A stretch of 64,000 nt of DNA from contig NZ_VLLB01000003.1 of NCBI RefSeq assembly GCF_007830455.1, forward strand, positions 1-64,000, in the 5' to 3' direction. Origin of the DNA: Pseudoduganella lurida. GTDB lineage: Bacteria; Pseudomonadota; Gammaproteobacteria; Burkholderiales; Burkholderiaceae_D. The notes under the pieces are model-generated. The model was not told where the DNA came from. It worked only from the letters and a program-made list of their open reading frames with translations, and made no database searches. Numbering within the stretch: the first letter of the stretch is position 1; each line of letters begins with the position of its first letter. Below are positions 16,853 to 24,879 of the stretch, piece by piece. A program made the position numbers and the translations under genes.

Positions 16853-17726
16853 AGAAGCAATGTTCGAGGGCGGGGAAGCTGCCGTCCTTGACGGCGGCAA
16901 CGTAGGCGGCGAAGGCGGCGTCGATGCTCGGCTGGCCTTCCATGAAGTTCTTCACGAAGCGCGCCTTGCGGCCCGGGAAGACGCCCAGCAGGTCGTGCAT
17001 CACCAGCACCTGGCCGGAGCAGTCCGGGCCCGCGCCGATGCCGATCGTGGGGATCGACAGCGCCTCCGTCACCGCCTTGCCGACGGCGGAAGGCACCGCT
17101 TCCAGCAGCACGATCGAGGCGCCCGCTTCCTGCAGCTTCAATGCGTCGGCCTTCAGCGCCTCGGCGCTTTCCAGCGTCTTGCCCTGCACCTTGTAGCCGC
17201 CCAGCTGGTGGACGAACTGCGGCGTCAGGCCGATGTGCGCGCAGACGGGCACGCCGCGCTGGGTCAGGAACCGGATCGTCTCGTCGAGCCAGCCCGCGCC
17301 TTCGATCTTGACGATGTGCGCGCCGGCCTGCATCAGCTGCACGCAGCTGGCCAGCGCCTGTTCCGGCGTGCCGTAGCTGCCGAAGGGCAGGTCGGCCATG
17401 ATCATCGCCGACTTCGCGCCGCGCGCCACGGCGGCCGTGTGGTATGCCACCTCCGCCACGGTGACGGGCAGCGTGGACGTGTGGCCGTTGCAGACCATGC
17501 CGAGCGAATCGCCGATCAGCAGGATCTCGACGCCGTTGCGGTCCATCAGCGTGGCGAAGCTGGCGTCGTAGCACGTGAGCATCGAGATCTTCTCGCCGGC
17601 CGCGCGCAGCGTGCCGAGGGTGGGGATCGTGACGGCTTTGTTCGCCACCTTGGCGGGTGCCGCTGTGGCCGATGGCGTGGAGGTGGCCGGGGCGGCCATC
17701 TCTTTGCCCTGCAGATAACTCGACAT
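16851..17726 (-). CDS. panB: 3-methyl-2-oxobutanoate hydroxymethyltransferase
   Basis: This 291-residue cytosolic enzyme makes ketopantoate from 2-oxoisovalerate and methylene-tetrahydrofolate, the first step of pantothenate synthesis. Family motifs are clear: [54 protein letters not shown] and a terminal FPALEHCF. It carries an extra alanine/threonine-rich N-terminal stretch of about 30 residues before the conserved TIPTL; the true start may be later than [10 protein letters not shown]. No panC is adjacent. Confidence 0.95.
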   Translation of the reverse strand: MSSYLQGKEMAAPATSTPSATAAPAKVANKAVTIPTLGTLRAAGEKISMLTCYDASFATLMDRNGVEILLIGDSLGMVCNGHTSTLPVTVAEVAYHTAAVARGAKSAMIMADLPFGSYGTPEQALASCVQLMQAGAHIVKIEGAGWLDETIRFLTQRGVPVCAHIGLTPQFVHQLGGYKVQGKTLESAEALKADALKLQEAGASIVLLEAVPSAVGKAVTEALSIPTIGIGAGPDCSGQVLVMHDLLGVFPGRKARFVKNFMEGQPSIDAAFAAYVAAVKDGSFPALEHCF

Positions 17727-17795
17727 GGGTTCCTCAAATAAAATCGTTACGGCGCGTATTCTAAACCCCGGCGAACGACCGTGCAGTTGCGGGTT

Positions 17796-18146
17796 CTACG
17801 ACCTGAAGATGAAGTACACCGCGCCCACCAGGCACAGCCCCGCCCACACGTAATCGAGCTTGAACGGCTGGTTCATGTAGAACATCGCGAACGGCACGAA
17901 CACGGTCAGCGTGATCGCCTCCTGCATGATCTTCAGCTGCGCCAGGCTGTACTGCGTGTAGCCGATGCGGTTGGCGGGCACCTGCAGCAGGTATTCGAAC
18001 AGCGCGATGCTCCAGCTGATCAGCGCGGCGATGTACCAGGCCTTGCCGTTCAGGCTTTTCAGGTGGCCGTACCAGGCCACGGTCATGAACACGTTCGACA
18101 GGACCAGCAGGCCCACGGTCTGCACGATGACGGGGATTTGCATCAT
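17796..18146 (-). CDS. DUF486/DMT-like small membrane protein
   Basis: This 116-residue protein has four hydrophobic segments and the DUF486 family pattern (NVFMTVAWYGHLK, ISWSIALFEYLLQVPANRIGY, QLKIMQEAITLTVF). Members are short relatives of drug/metabolite transporters with no established function. It starts 5 bases after the folK stop on the same strand, so it is likely co-transcribed with folK. A second ATG directly follows the first. Confidence 0.85.
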   Translation of the reverse strand: MMQIPVIVQTVGLLVLSNVFMTVAWYGHLKSLNGKAWYIAALISWSIALFEYLLQVPANRIGYTQYSLAQLKIMQEAITLTVFVPFAMFYMNQPFKLDYVWAGLCLVGAVYFIFRS

Positions 18147-18151
18147 GTTCT

Positions 18152-18634
18152 TTATTCGTTCAGTTTGAAGATGGCCTGGTCCGCAACGGCGTCGGCGAAA
18201 GACGCGGCGGCACCGAGGCCTGGCACGTCGATGGCTGGCGCCACTTCCAGCAGCGGCACCAGCACGAATGCCCGCATCGTCATGCGCGGATGCGGCACGG
18301 TGAGGGTTGGCGTGGCGATGATCTCGTCGCCATACAGCAGCAGGTCTAGATCGAGGGTGCGCGGGGCGTTGAAGTAGGGCCGCTCGCGGCCATGCTCCTG
18401 CTCGATGGCGAACAGCGCTTCGAGCAGGGCCTGCGGTGCCAGCGTGGTGTCGATGCGGGCGACGGCATTGACGTAATCGTCGCCGGAGGAATCGATGGGC
18501 GCCGTGCGGTACAGGCCCGACACCGCGGTGACGGCAATGCCGGGCACGCGCCGCAGCCGGACGACGGCATCGAGCACATTGGCCCGCGCATCGCCCAGGT
18601 TGGCGCCGATGCCGATGAACGCCGTGCCGGTCAT
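18152..18634 (-). CDS. folK: 2-amino-4-hydroxy-6-hydroxymethyldihydropteridine pyrophosphokinase
   Basis: This 160-residue enzyme transfers pyrophosphate from ATP to the pterin in folate synthesis. It shows the N-terminal FIGIGANLGD, the substrate loop RTAPI and the signature PRTLDLDLLLYGDE with HPRMTMRAFVLVPLLE. It begins immediately after the pcnB stop (no spacer), a pcnB-folK arrangement common in Proteobacteria. Confidence 0.95.
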   Translation of the reverse strand: MTGTAFIGIGANLGDARANVLDAVVRLRRVPGIAVTAVSGLYRTAPIDSSGDDYVNAVARIDTTLAPQALLEALFAIEQEHGRERPYFNAPRTLDLDLLLYGDEIIATPTLTVPHPRMTMRAFVLVPLLEVAPAIDVPGLGAAASFADAVADQAIFKLNE

Positions 18635-20173
18635 CTACTCGCCGGAAGGCGTGTCGGACGAAGCCGGTGCGCTGTCACCCTCGGCACGCTTGCGGCGCGG
18701 ACCGCGGCGGCGGCGCTTCGGTTCGGACGCGGCGGCGCGCGCTTCGTCGACATAGTCGTCGTTGTCGTCGCCGGCCTCGCCGGATTCATCGGCGTGTTCG
18801 ACGAGTCTGCCACTTTCATTGCCAACTTCCTCGACACCTTCCTCGCCGGCGCTCTTGCCACGCCGTGCCGGCCGCTTGCGCTTGGCGGCGACGGTACCGC
18901 TGCCGATGCCCGAGACAGCGGACACCATCTCGGCGCGGGTCGTTTCGTCCGCCTCGTAGAAGCCGGTCCACCACTCGCCCAGCTCCTGGTCGATCTCGCC
19001 GGAGGAGCAGCGCAGCAGCAGGAAGTCGTAGCCGGCGCGGAAGCGCGGGTGCTCCAGCAGCTTGTACGGGTTCTTGCCGTTGCGGCGCTCGAAGCGGGGC
19101 TGCATGGACCAGATGTCGCGCATGTCCGAACCGATCTTGCGCTGCAGGGCCAGCTTCTCGGTCTGCGATTCCAGCACTTCGTCCGCCGCCAGGTGCAGGC
19201 CGGGGATGGGGAATTCGCCGGCCGCCTGGTAGGCGTTCCACTTCTCCAGCACCTGGTGCCACAGCAGGGAGGCGAACAGGAAGCCGGGCGACACGGTCTT
19301 GCCGGAAGCGATGCGCTTGTCCGTCGATTCCAGTGCCAGCGTGACGAAGCGGAAGCCCAGCGGCTGTTCCAGCACCACGTCCAGCAGCGGCAGCAGGCCA
19401 TGGTGCAGGCCGGCCTTGCGCAGCTGCAGCAGGCAGGCCAGGGCGCTGCCGCTCATCAGCAGCTTGAGCATCTCGTCGAATACGCGCGCGGCCGGCACAT
19501 TGTTGATCAGCGGCGCCATCACGGAGATCGGCGCGGCGGTGGTCGGCTCGATCTCGAATTTCAGCTTGGCGGCGAAGCGCACCACGCGCAGCATGCGCAC
19601 CGGATCTTCGCGGTAGCGCGCTTCCGGCTGGCCGATGATGCGCAGCAGCTTGGCGCGCATGTCGCGCATGCCGCCGTGGTAGTCCAGCACCTGCTGCGTG
19701 GCCGGGTTGTAGTACATGGCGTTGATGGTGAAGTCGCGGCGCTCGGCATCCTCGGCCTGGCTGCCGAAGGTGTTGTCGCGCAGGACGCGGCCATGTTCAT
19801 CCTTCGGCGCATTGTCGGTGGTGGTGCCGCGGAAGGTGGTCACCTCCAGCAGGTCCTGGCCGAACATCACGTGCACGATCTGGAAGCGGCGGCCGATGAT
19901 GAACGCGCGGCGGAACAGTTTTTTCACCTGCTCCGGCGTGGCGTTGGTGGCGATGTCGAAGTCCTTCGGCTTCACGCCCAGCAGCAGGTCGCGCACGGCG
20001 CCACCCACCACGAAGGCTTCGAAGCCGGCTTCCTGCAGCGAAGAGGTGACGCGGATGGCGTTCGACGACACCAGCTTCGGGTCGATGCCATGCTGCTCCG
20101 GGCCGAGGACCTCGGGTTCGTCGTGGCCGGCGTCCTTGACGCCGAGGATCTTGCGGATGAATTTCTTAATCAT
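18635..20173 (-). CDS. pcnB: Poly(A) polymerase I
   Basis: This protein of about 512 residues adds 3' poly(A) tails that promote RNA decay. The nucleotidyltransferase signature FVVGGAVRDLLLG with KDFDIATNATPE lies near residue 60, followed by the RNA-binding domain with RDFTINAMYYNP. The C-terminal tail is highly charged and basic (KRRRRGPRRKR), as in other PcnB proteins. I start it at MIKKFIRKILG (20173) rather than the ATG at 20212; this overlaps the HAD gene stop by 8 bases and suggests translational coupling. Confidence 0.93.
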   Translation of the reverse strand: MIKKFIRKILGVKDAGHDEPEVLGPEQHGIDPKLVSSNAIRVTSSLQEAGFEAFVVGGAVRDLLLGVKPKDFDIATNATPEQVKKLFRRAFIIGRRFQIVHVMFGQDLLEVTTFRGTTTDNAPKDEHGRVLRDNTFGSQAEDAERRDFTINAMYYNPATQQVLDYHGGMRDMRAKLLRIIGQPEARYREDPVRMLRVVRFAAKLKFEIEPTTAAPISVMAPLINNVPAARVFDEMLKLLMSGSALACLLQLRKAGLHHGLLPLLDVVLEQPLGFRFVTLALESTDKRIASGKTVSPGFLFASLLWHQVLEKWNAYQAAGEFPIPGLHLAADEVLESQTEKLALQRKIGSDMRDIWSMQPRFERRNGKNPYKLLEHPRFRAGYDFLLLRCSSGEIDQELGEWWTGFYEADETTRAEMVSAVSGIGSGTVAAKRKRPARRGKSAGEEGVEEVGNESGRLVEHADESGEAGDDNDDYVDEARAAASEPKRRRRGPRRKRAEGDSAPASSDTPSGE

Positions 20174-20846
20174 TGAATAGTTGGAGTAATTGCCAGCCCT
20201 GCGCATTGGCATGCTGTGCCAGCCTGGCGTTCGGGTTCGTCGCGATCGGGTGCGTGACGATCGACAGCAGCGGCAGGTCGTTGTGCGAATCGCTGTAGAA
20301 GTACACGTGCTCGAAGTGATCGAGCGTCTTGCCCATCTGTTCCAGCCATGCCTTGGTGTGCACGATCTTGCCCTCGCCCTGGGTGGGCGTGCCCTGCAGG
20401 CGGCCCGTGATGCGGCCGTCGATCACTTCCGGCATCGCCGCGATCAGGTGCTCCACCCCGAACGCCTTGGCGATCGGCGCGGTGACGAAGTGGTTGGTGG
20501 CCGTGACGATGGCCACCAGGTCGCCCTGGTCGAGGTGGCGCTGCAGCAGCGCGCGCGCGGCCGGCAGGATGTTCGGTTCGATCACCTCGGCCATGAACTG
20601 CTGCTGCAGCGTGGCCAGGTGCTCCGGATCGAACTTCGCCAGCGTGCCGAGCGCGAACTGCTGGTACTCCACCGGGTCCAGCGTGCCGGCCTGGTACTGG
20701 GCGAAGAAGGCATCGTTACGGCGCGAGAAATCGGCGGTATCGACGGCGCCCACGCGGCACAGGAACTCGCCCCACTCGTGGTCGGAGTCGATGGGCAGCA
20801 GGGTGTGGTCGAGATCGAAGAGGGCCAGGTTCATGAGGGCTTTCAT
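20166..20846 (-). CDS. HAD-superfamily phosphatase (HAD-IB, SerB-like)
   Basis: This 226-residue cytosolic hydrolase has the HAD nucleophile motif ALFDLDHTLLP, motif II VTATN, and motif III with FYSDSHNDLPLL. The family covers SerB-like and histidinol-phosphatase-like enzymes; the substrate cannot be told here. Its ATG overlaps the hda stop in an ATGA arrangement, and its 3' end overlaps pcnB, so the three genes form one tight unit. Another ATG four codons in (MNLALF) is possible. Confidence 0.88.
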   Translation of the reverse strand: MKALMNLALFDLDHTLLPIDSDHEWGEFLCRVGAVDTADFSRRNDAFFAQYQAGTLDPVEYQQFALGTLAKFDPEHLATLQQQFMAEVIEPNILPAARALLQRHLDQGDLVAIVTATNHFVTAPIAKAFGVEHLIAAMPEVIDGRITGRLQGTPTQGEGKIVHTKAWLEQMGKTLDHFEHVYFYSDSHNDLPLLSIVTHPIATNPNARLAQHANAQGWQLLQLFND

Positions 20847-21514
20847 TCCCTCTCAGCCTGCAGCCACTCGCGCAGCAGGGGCAGGGTGATCGGGCGTTGC
20901 GTTTCCAGGGAATATTGGTCGAGCGAGTCCAGCATCGAGGACAGCGAGCGCATGTCGCGCCTGAAATGGGACAGCAGGTAGGGTAACACGCCGGGCGACA
21001 GCGTCAAGCCGCGGCTGGCTGCGGCCTGGGACAGGGCGGCCACCTTGTCGTCGTCCGACAGGCCGTGCAGCTGGTAGATCAGGCCCCAGCCCATGCGCGT
21101 GCGCAGGTCCTCGCGCACCGGCAGCACGGCCGGCGCCACGGCGCCGCTGCACACCATCCAGGCGCCGTTGGCGCGGATCTCGTTGAACAGGGCGAAGGCA
21201 TCGATCTGCGCGACCGGGGAGAGCTTTTCGCAATCGTCGAGCAGGTACAGGTCGACCTCGGGCGAATAGACGAATTCGGACTCGATCGAGAACGGCGAGA
21301 TGAAACGGGCCCGTTCGGTGCTGGCCAGGGCCTTGAGCAGGTGCGTCTTGCCGGCGCCGATCTCGCCCCACAGGTAGGCGAAATGCTCGCGCGACGCCCG
21401 CGTGGCGAACTGGCGCATCAGGGCCGCCACCTCGGCATTGCCGCCCACCTCGAACGATTCGAGCGTGTGCACCGGCTCGGCGCCCAGGTCCAGCACCAGC
21501 TGTTTCATGGGCAT
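20843..21514 (-). CDS. hda: DnaA regulatory inactivator Hda
   Basis: This 223-residue AAA+ protein stimulates ATP hydrolysis by DnaA after initiation, bound to the sliding clamp. It has a clamp-binding-like N-terminus (MKQLVLDLG), Walker A GEIGAGKT near 50-57, Walker B LYLLDDCE, and the DnaA-like domain III ending in the arginine-containing LTLPLLREWL region. It lacks the DNA-binding domain IV, which separates it from DnaA. It is divergent from purM. The ATG two codons downstream is an alternative start. Confidence 0.92.
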   Translation of the reverse strand: MPMKQLVLDLGAEPVHTLESFEVGGNAEVAALMRQFATRASREHFAYLWGEIGAGKTHLLKALASTERARFISPFSIESEFVYSPEVDLYLLDDCEKLSPVAQIDAFALFNEIRANGAWMVCSGAVAPAVLPVREDLRTRMGWGLIYQLHGLSDDDKVAALSQAAASRGLTLSPGVLPYLLSHFRRDMRSLSSMLDSLDQYSLETQRPITLPLLREWLQAERE

Positions 21515-21643
21515 TGCCCCGGCATCCAGGCCATTTGCATCGTCTTTTCGCTCATCACGTCATGCATTATAAAAGCTCGTTGCGGTCAGGGGAGGGCATG
21601 AAGGGGGCGGTGGCGACGAAAAAGGGATTCGGCAGGGGTGTTT

Positions 21644-21652
21644 TGCTAAAAT
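21644..21652 (+). promoter_or_regulatory. Extended -10 promoter element before purM
   Basis: TGCTAAAAT forms an extended -10 box (TGn followed by TAAAAT at 21647-21652), 70 bases upstream of the purM ATG. No good -35 hexamer is visible, which extended -10 promoters tolerate. A start near 21659 would leave a leader of about 60 bases. Confidence 0.45.
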
Positions 21653-21721
21653 AGCGGACTTGCTGCCGAAAATGCAGCATCCGCCTTTCATTTTACTCTA
21701 CCGCCTCCGCCGCGAAAAACC

Positions 21722-22765
21722 ATGAGCCAACCTTCCAGTGTATCCCTGTCCTACCGTGACGCCGGCGTCGACATCGACGCGGGCGATGCCTTAGTCGAAG
21801 CGATCAAGCCATTTGCCAAGCGCACGCTGCGTGAAGGCGTGATGGGCGGCATCGGCGGTTTTGGCGCACTGTTCGAGATCAGCAAGAAATTCAAGGAACC
21901 GGTGCTGGTGTCGGGCACGGACGGCGTGGGCACGAAGCTGAAGCTGGCCTTTGAACTGAACCGTCACGATACGGTGGGCATCGACCTGGTGGCGATGAGC
22001 GTCAACGACATCCTCGTGCAGGGTGCCGAGCCGCTGTTCTTCCTCGACTATTTCGCCTGCGGCAAGCTCGATGTGCCGACCGCCACGGATGTCATCAAGG
22101 GCATCGCCCAGGGCTGCGAACAGGCCGGCTGCGCGCTGATCGGCGGCGAGACGGCGGAAATGCCGAGCATGTACCCGGCCGGCGAATACGACCTGGCCGG
22201 TTTTGCCGTCGGCGCGGTGGAAAAATCCAAGCTCATCGACGGCAAGAAGATCGCCGCCGGCGACGTGGTGCTGGGCCTGGCCTCGTCCGGCGCGCACTCG
22301 AACGGGTACTCGCTGGTGCGCAAGATCATCGAAGTGGCCAAGCCGGACCTGGAAGCCGATTTCCACGGCCGCAAGCTGGCCGACGTGCTGATGGCACCGA
22401 CCCGCATCTACGTGAAACCGCTGCTGGCACTGATGGAATCGATGGAAGTGAAGGGCCTGGTGCACATCACCGGTGGCGGCCTGGTCGAGAACATCCCCCG
22501 CGTGCTGCAGGATCACCTGACCGCCGAGCTGGATGGCAAGTCGTGGACGATGCCGCCGCTGTTCCAGTGGCTGCAGCAGCACGGCGGCGTGGCCGACGCG
22601 GAAATGCACCGCGTCTTCAACTGCGGCATCGGCATGACGGTGATCGTCTCGGCCGAGAACGCGGATGCCGCCATCGCCCAGCTGACGGCGGCCGGCGAGA
22701 CCGTCTCGCGCATCGGCACCATCCGCGCCCGTGGCGAGGGCGAGCACCAGACGGTCGTGGTGTAA
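21722..22765 (+). CDS. purM: Phosphoribosylformylglycinamidine cyclo-ligase
   Basis: This 347-residue cytosolic AIR synthetase catalyses the fifth step of purine synthesis. Typical blocks are present: [66 protein letters not shown] and THITGGGL-like [15 protein letters not shown]. It has a normal length. A toxin-antitoxin pair begins 3 bases behind its stop, so that pair is probably transcribed from the purM promoter. Confidence 0.97.
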   Translation: MSQPSSVSLSYRDAGVDIDAGDALVEAIKPFAKRTLREGVMGGIGGFGALFEISKKFKEPVLVSGTDGVGTKLKLAFELNRHDTVGIDLVAMSVNDILVQGAEPLFFLDYFACGKLDVPTATDVIKGIAQGCEQAGCALIGGETAEMPSMYPAGEYDLAGFAVGAVEKSKLIDGKKIAAGDVVLGLASSGAHSNGYSLVRKIIEVAKPDLEADFHGRKLADVLMAPTRIYVKPLLALMESMEVKGLVHITGGGLVENIPRVLQDHLTAELDGKSWTMPPLFQWLQQHGGVADAEMHRVFNCGIGMTVIVSAENADAAIAQLTAAGETVSRIGTIRARGEGEHQTVVV

Positions 22766-22768
22766 GCC

Positions 22769-23188
22769 ATGACGACCCGCCTGCCGGAAGAGCGCATCGT
22801 CGCCTTTTTGCAGGCGGCGTTGCAGCAGCCCCCTGAGCTGCTGGGCGTCTGGCTGTTCGGCAGCCAGGCCAATGGCCATGCCAATGCCGGCAGTGACGTC
22901 GACCTCGCCGTTCTCGTTGCGGGGAAGGTAGATACCGTGCGGCTGTGGGAGGTGGGCCAGGCGCTGGCCACTGAACTCGACCTGGACGTGGATTTGCTCG
23001 ACCTGCGCGCCGCGTCCACCGTCACGCAATACCAGGTCATCACGACGGGCCGGCGGCTTTGGCAGAAAGATGCCCAGGCGGCGCTGTACGAGAGTGCGAT
23101 CCTCAGCGACAAGACCGAACTCGATGCGGCACGCCGGGAACTCCTGATGGAAGTTCGCGAACAGGGAAGGGTGTATGGCAAGCCCTGA
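22769..23188 (+). CDS. mntA: MNT-type nucleotidyltransferase (antitoxin of MNT/HepT pair)
   Basis: This 139-residue protein has the minimal nucleotidyltransferase signature GSQANGHANAGSDVDLAVL, which fits GSX10DXD near residues 31-45. In characterised MNT/HepT systems this protein neutralises HepT by adding AMP residues to a tyrosine near its active site. The next gene is HepT-like and overlaps it by 14 bases. The ATG follows the purM stop by 3 bases. Confidence 0.88.
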   Translation: MTTRLPEERIVAFLQAALQQPPELLGVWLFGSQANGHANAGSDVDLAVLVAGKVDTVRLWEVGQALATELDLDVDLLDLRAASTVTQYQVITTGRRLWQKDAQAALYESAILSDKTELDAARRELLMEVREQGRVYGKP

Positions 23189-23606
23189 ATCCGACGACGT
23201 CATCCTGAACAAGGTCGCAACGATCGAGCGTTGTGTGGGACGGGCGCGCGAGGAATACGCAAAAGACCCCACCACCTTCGCGACCGATTTCACGCGCCAG
23301 GATGCCGCCATCCTGAACATCCAGCGTGCCTGCGAAGCGGCACTCGCTTGTGGCCAGCATGTCATCCGCCGCGAGCGCCTCGGTATTCCGCAAAGTTCGC
23401 GCGATGTATTTCGCTTGCTGGCCGACGCCGGCTGGATCGACCCGGCGTTGTCCGGCACGATGCAGAAAATGGTCGGCTTCCGCAATGTCGCGGTCCATGA
23501 TTATCAAACGCTGCAGTTGTCGATCACGGTCGCGGTCATTCGCGATCATCTCGATGACTTCCTGGGCTTTACGCGGCAGATGTTGTCACGCTCGTCGCCT
23601 GCGTAG
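23175..23606 (+). CDS. hepT: HepT-like ribonuclease toxin (DUF86)
   Basis: This 143-residue protein is an alpha-helical HEPN-family member. Near residue 100 it carries RNVAVHDY, matching the RX4HXY catalytic motif of HepT, including the tyrosine that the partner modifies. It starts within the end of the MNT gene, as these pairs commonly do. Expected activity is RNA cleavage restrained by the MNT partner. Everything needed for function appears intact. Confidence 0.88.
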   Translation: MASPESDDVILNKVATIERCVGRAREEYAKDPTTFATDFTRQDAAILNIQRACEAALACGQHVIRRERLGIPQSSRDVFRLLADAGWIDPALSGTMQKMVGFRNVAVHDYQTLQLSITVAVIRDHLDDFLGFTRQMLSRSSPA

Positions 23607-23628
23607 CGGACGGCTTGTGCGTTGATCA

Positions 23629-24846
23629 TCACGGCCGCAAGATCTTCTCCACCCGTGCGCAGCGCAACCGGAACGCATCCGGCATCCCCGCACCCAGCAA
23701 GGGCCGCAGGTACAGGCGGAACGCATCCGTCACGTCCGTGCCGGAAGGGGCGATGAATTCGTCTTCCATCACGCGCGTCCTGCCCGCCACGTCGGACAGC
23801 GGCAGCAGCGCGTAGTCGGCCGAGTAGAAGCCGGTGCGGCGGATGGCCACGGAGCCGTCGCGGTCGCCCCAGAACGCGTACTGCACGGCCTTCTCGCCCA
23901 CCTCGCGGGCTTCGCGCTGGTCCACGTCCGACACGCAGCCGATGAAGGAGCGCTGCAGGTAGCCGAATGTATCGCCGCGCACGCGCTTGATGCCCAGCTT
24001 GGCCTTGATCTCGTCGCACAGCAGGTCGGCCAGCGCGCCCGTGCCGGAGAGCTGCACATTGCCGTGCGCATCCCGTTCCACCGAGTCGGCCAGCAACGTG
24101 GCGATCGGGGCGCCGCCGGCATCGTGGATGCCTTCCGAGACGGCGATCACGCAGCGGCCGTGGCGCTCGTAGGTGGCTTTCACATCGGCCAGGAAGGCCT
24201 CCAGCGAGAACACCCGCTCGGGCAGGTAGATCAGGTGCGGCCCGTCGTCCGGGAATTTCTTGCCGAGGGCCGCGGCGGCCGTGAGGAAGCCCGCGTGGCG
24301 GCCCATCACCACGCCCACGTACACGCCCGGCAGCGCGGCATTGTCCAGGTTCGCGCCGGCGAAGGCCTGCGCCACGAAGCGCGCGGCGGACGGGTAGCCG
24401 GGCGTGTGGTCGCTGCCCACCAGGTCGTTGTCGATCGTCTTCGGGATGTGGATGGCGCGCAGCGGATAGCCTGCGGCCTGCGCCTGTTCGCTGACGATGC
24501 GCACCGTGTCCGAGGAGTCGTTGCCGCCGATGTAGAAGAAGTGTTCGATCTCGTGCGCGCGCAGCACGTTGAAGATCTCGGCGCAGTAGTTCGCGTCCGG
24601 CTTGTCGCGCGTGGAGCCGAGCGCCGACGACGGCGTGGCCGCCACCAGCTCCAGGTTGTGGCTCGTCTCCTGCGTCAGATCGACGAAGTTCTCGTCGACG
24701 ATGCCGCGCACGCCATGCAGGGCGCCATAGACGCGGGTGACATCGCGGAAGCGCCGCGCTTCGAGCGCCACGCCCACCAGCGACTGGTTGATGACGGCGG
24801 TGGGACCGCCTCCCTGTGCTACCAGGATTCTGCCGGAGCCCATCAT
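23629..24846 (-). CDS. 6-phosphofructokinase, probable pyrophosphate-dependent
   Basis: This 405-residue enzyme phosphorylates fructose 6-phosphate. The motifs ILVAQGGGPTAVINQSL, FFYIGGNDSSDT, IPKTIDNDL, VVMGRHAGFLTAAAAL and YLPERVFSLE identify the PFK family. GGND in place of ATP-PfkA's GGDGS, together with PKTIDND, points to PPi-type enzymes, which work in glycolysis and gluconeogenesis. It converges on hepT with a 22-base gap. Two adjacent ATGs start the frame; GGGAGG precedes them closely. The donor is inferred from motifs only. Confidence 0.85.
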   Translation of the reverse strand: MMGSGRILVAQGGGPTAVINQSLVGVALEARRFRDVTRVYGALHGVRGIVDENFVDLTQETSHNLELVAATPSSALGSTRDKPDANYCAEIFNVLRAHEIEHFFYIGGNDSSDTVRIVSEQAQAAGYPLRAIHIPKTIDNDLVGSDHTPGYPSAARFVAQAFAGANLDNAALPGVYVGVVMGRHAGFLTAAAALGKKFPDDGPHLIYLPERVFSLEAFLADVKATYERHGRCVIAVSEGIHDAGGAPIATLLADSVERDAHGNVQLSGTGALADLLCDEIKAKLGIKRVRGDTFGYLQRSFIGCVSDVDQREAREVGEKAVQYAFWGDRDGSVAIRRTGFYSADYALLPLSDVAGRTRVMEDEFIAPSGTDVTDAFRLYLRPLLGAGMPDAFRLRCARVEKILRP

Positions 24847-24879
24847 GCCTCCCGTCGCGAAGTGGAAAGAACGCCCAGC

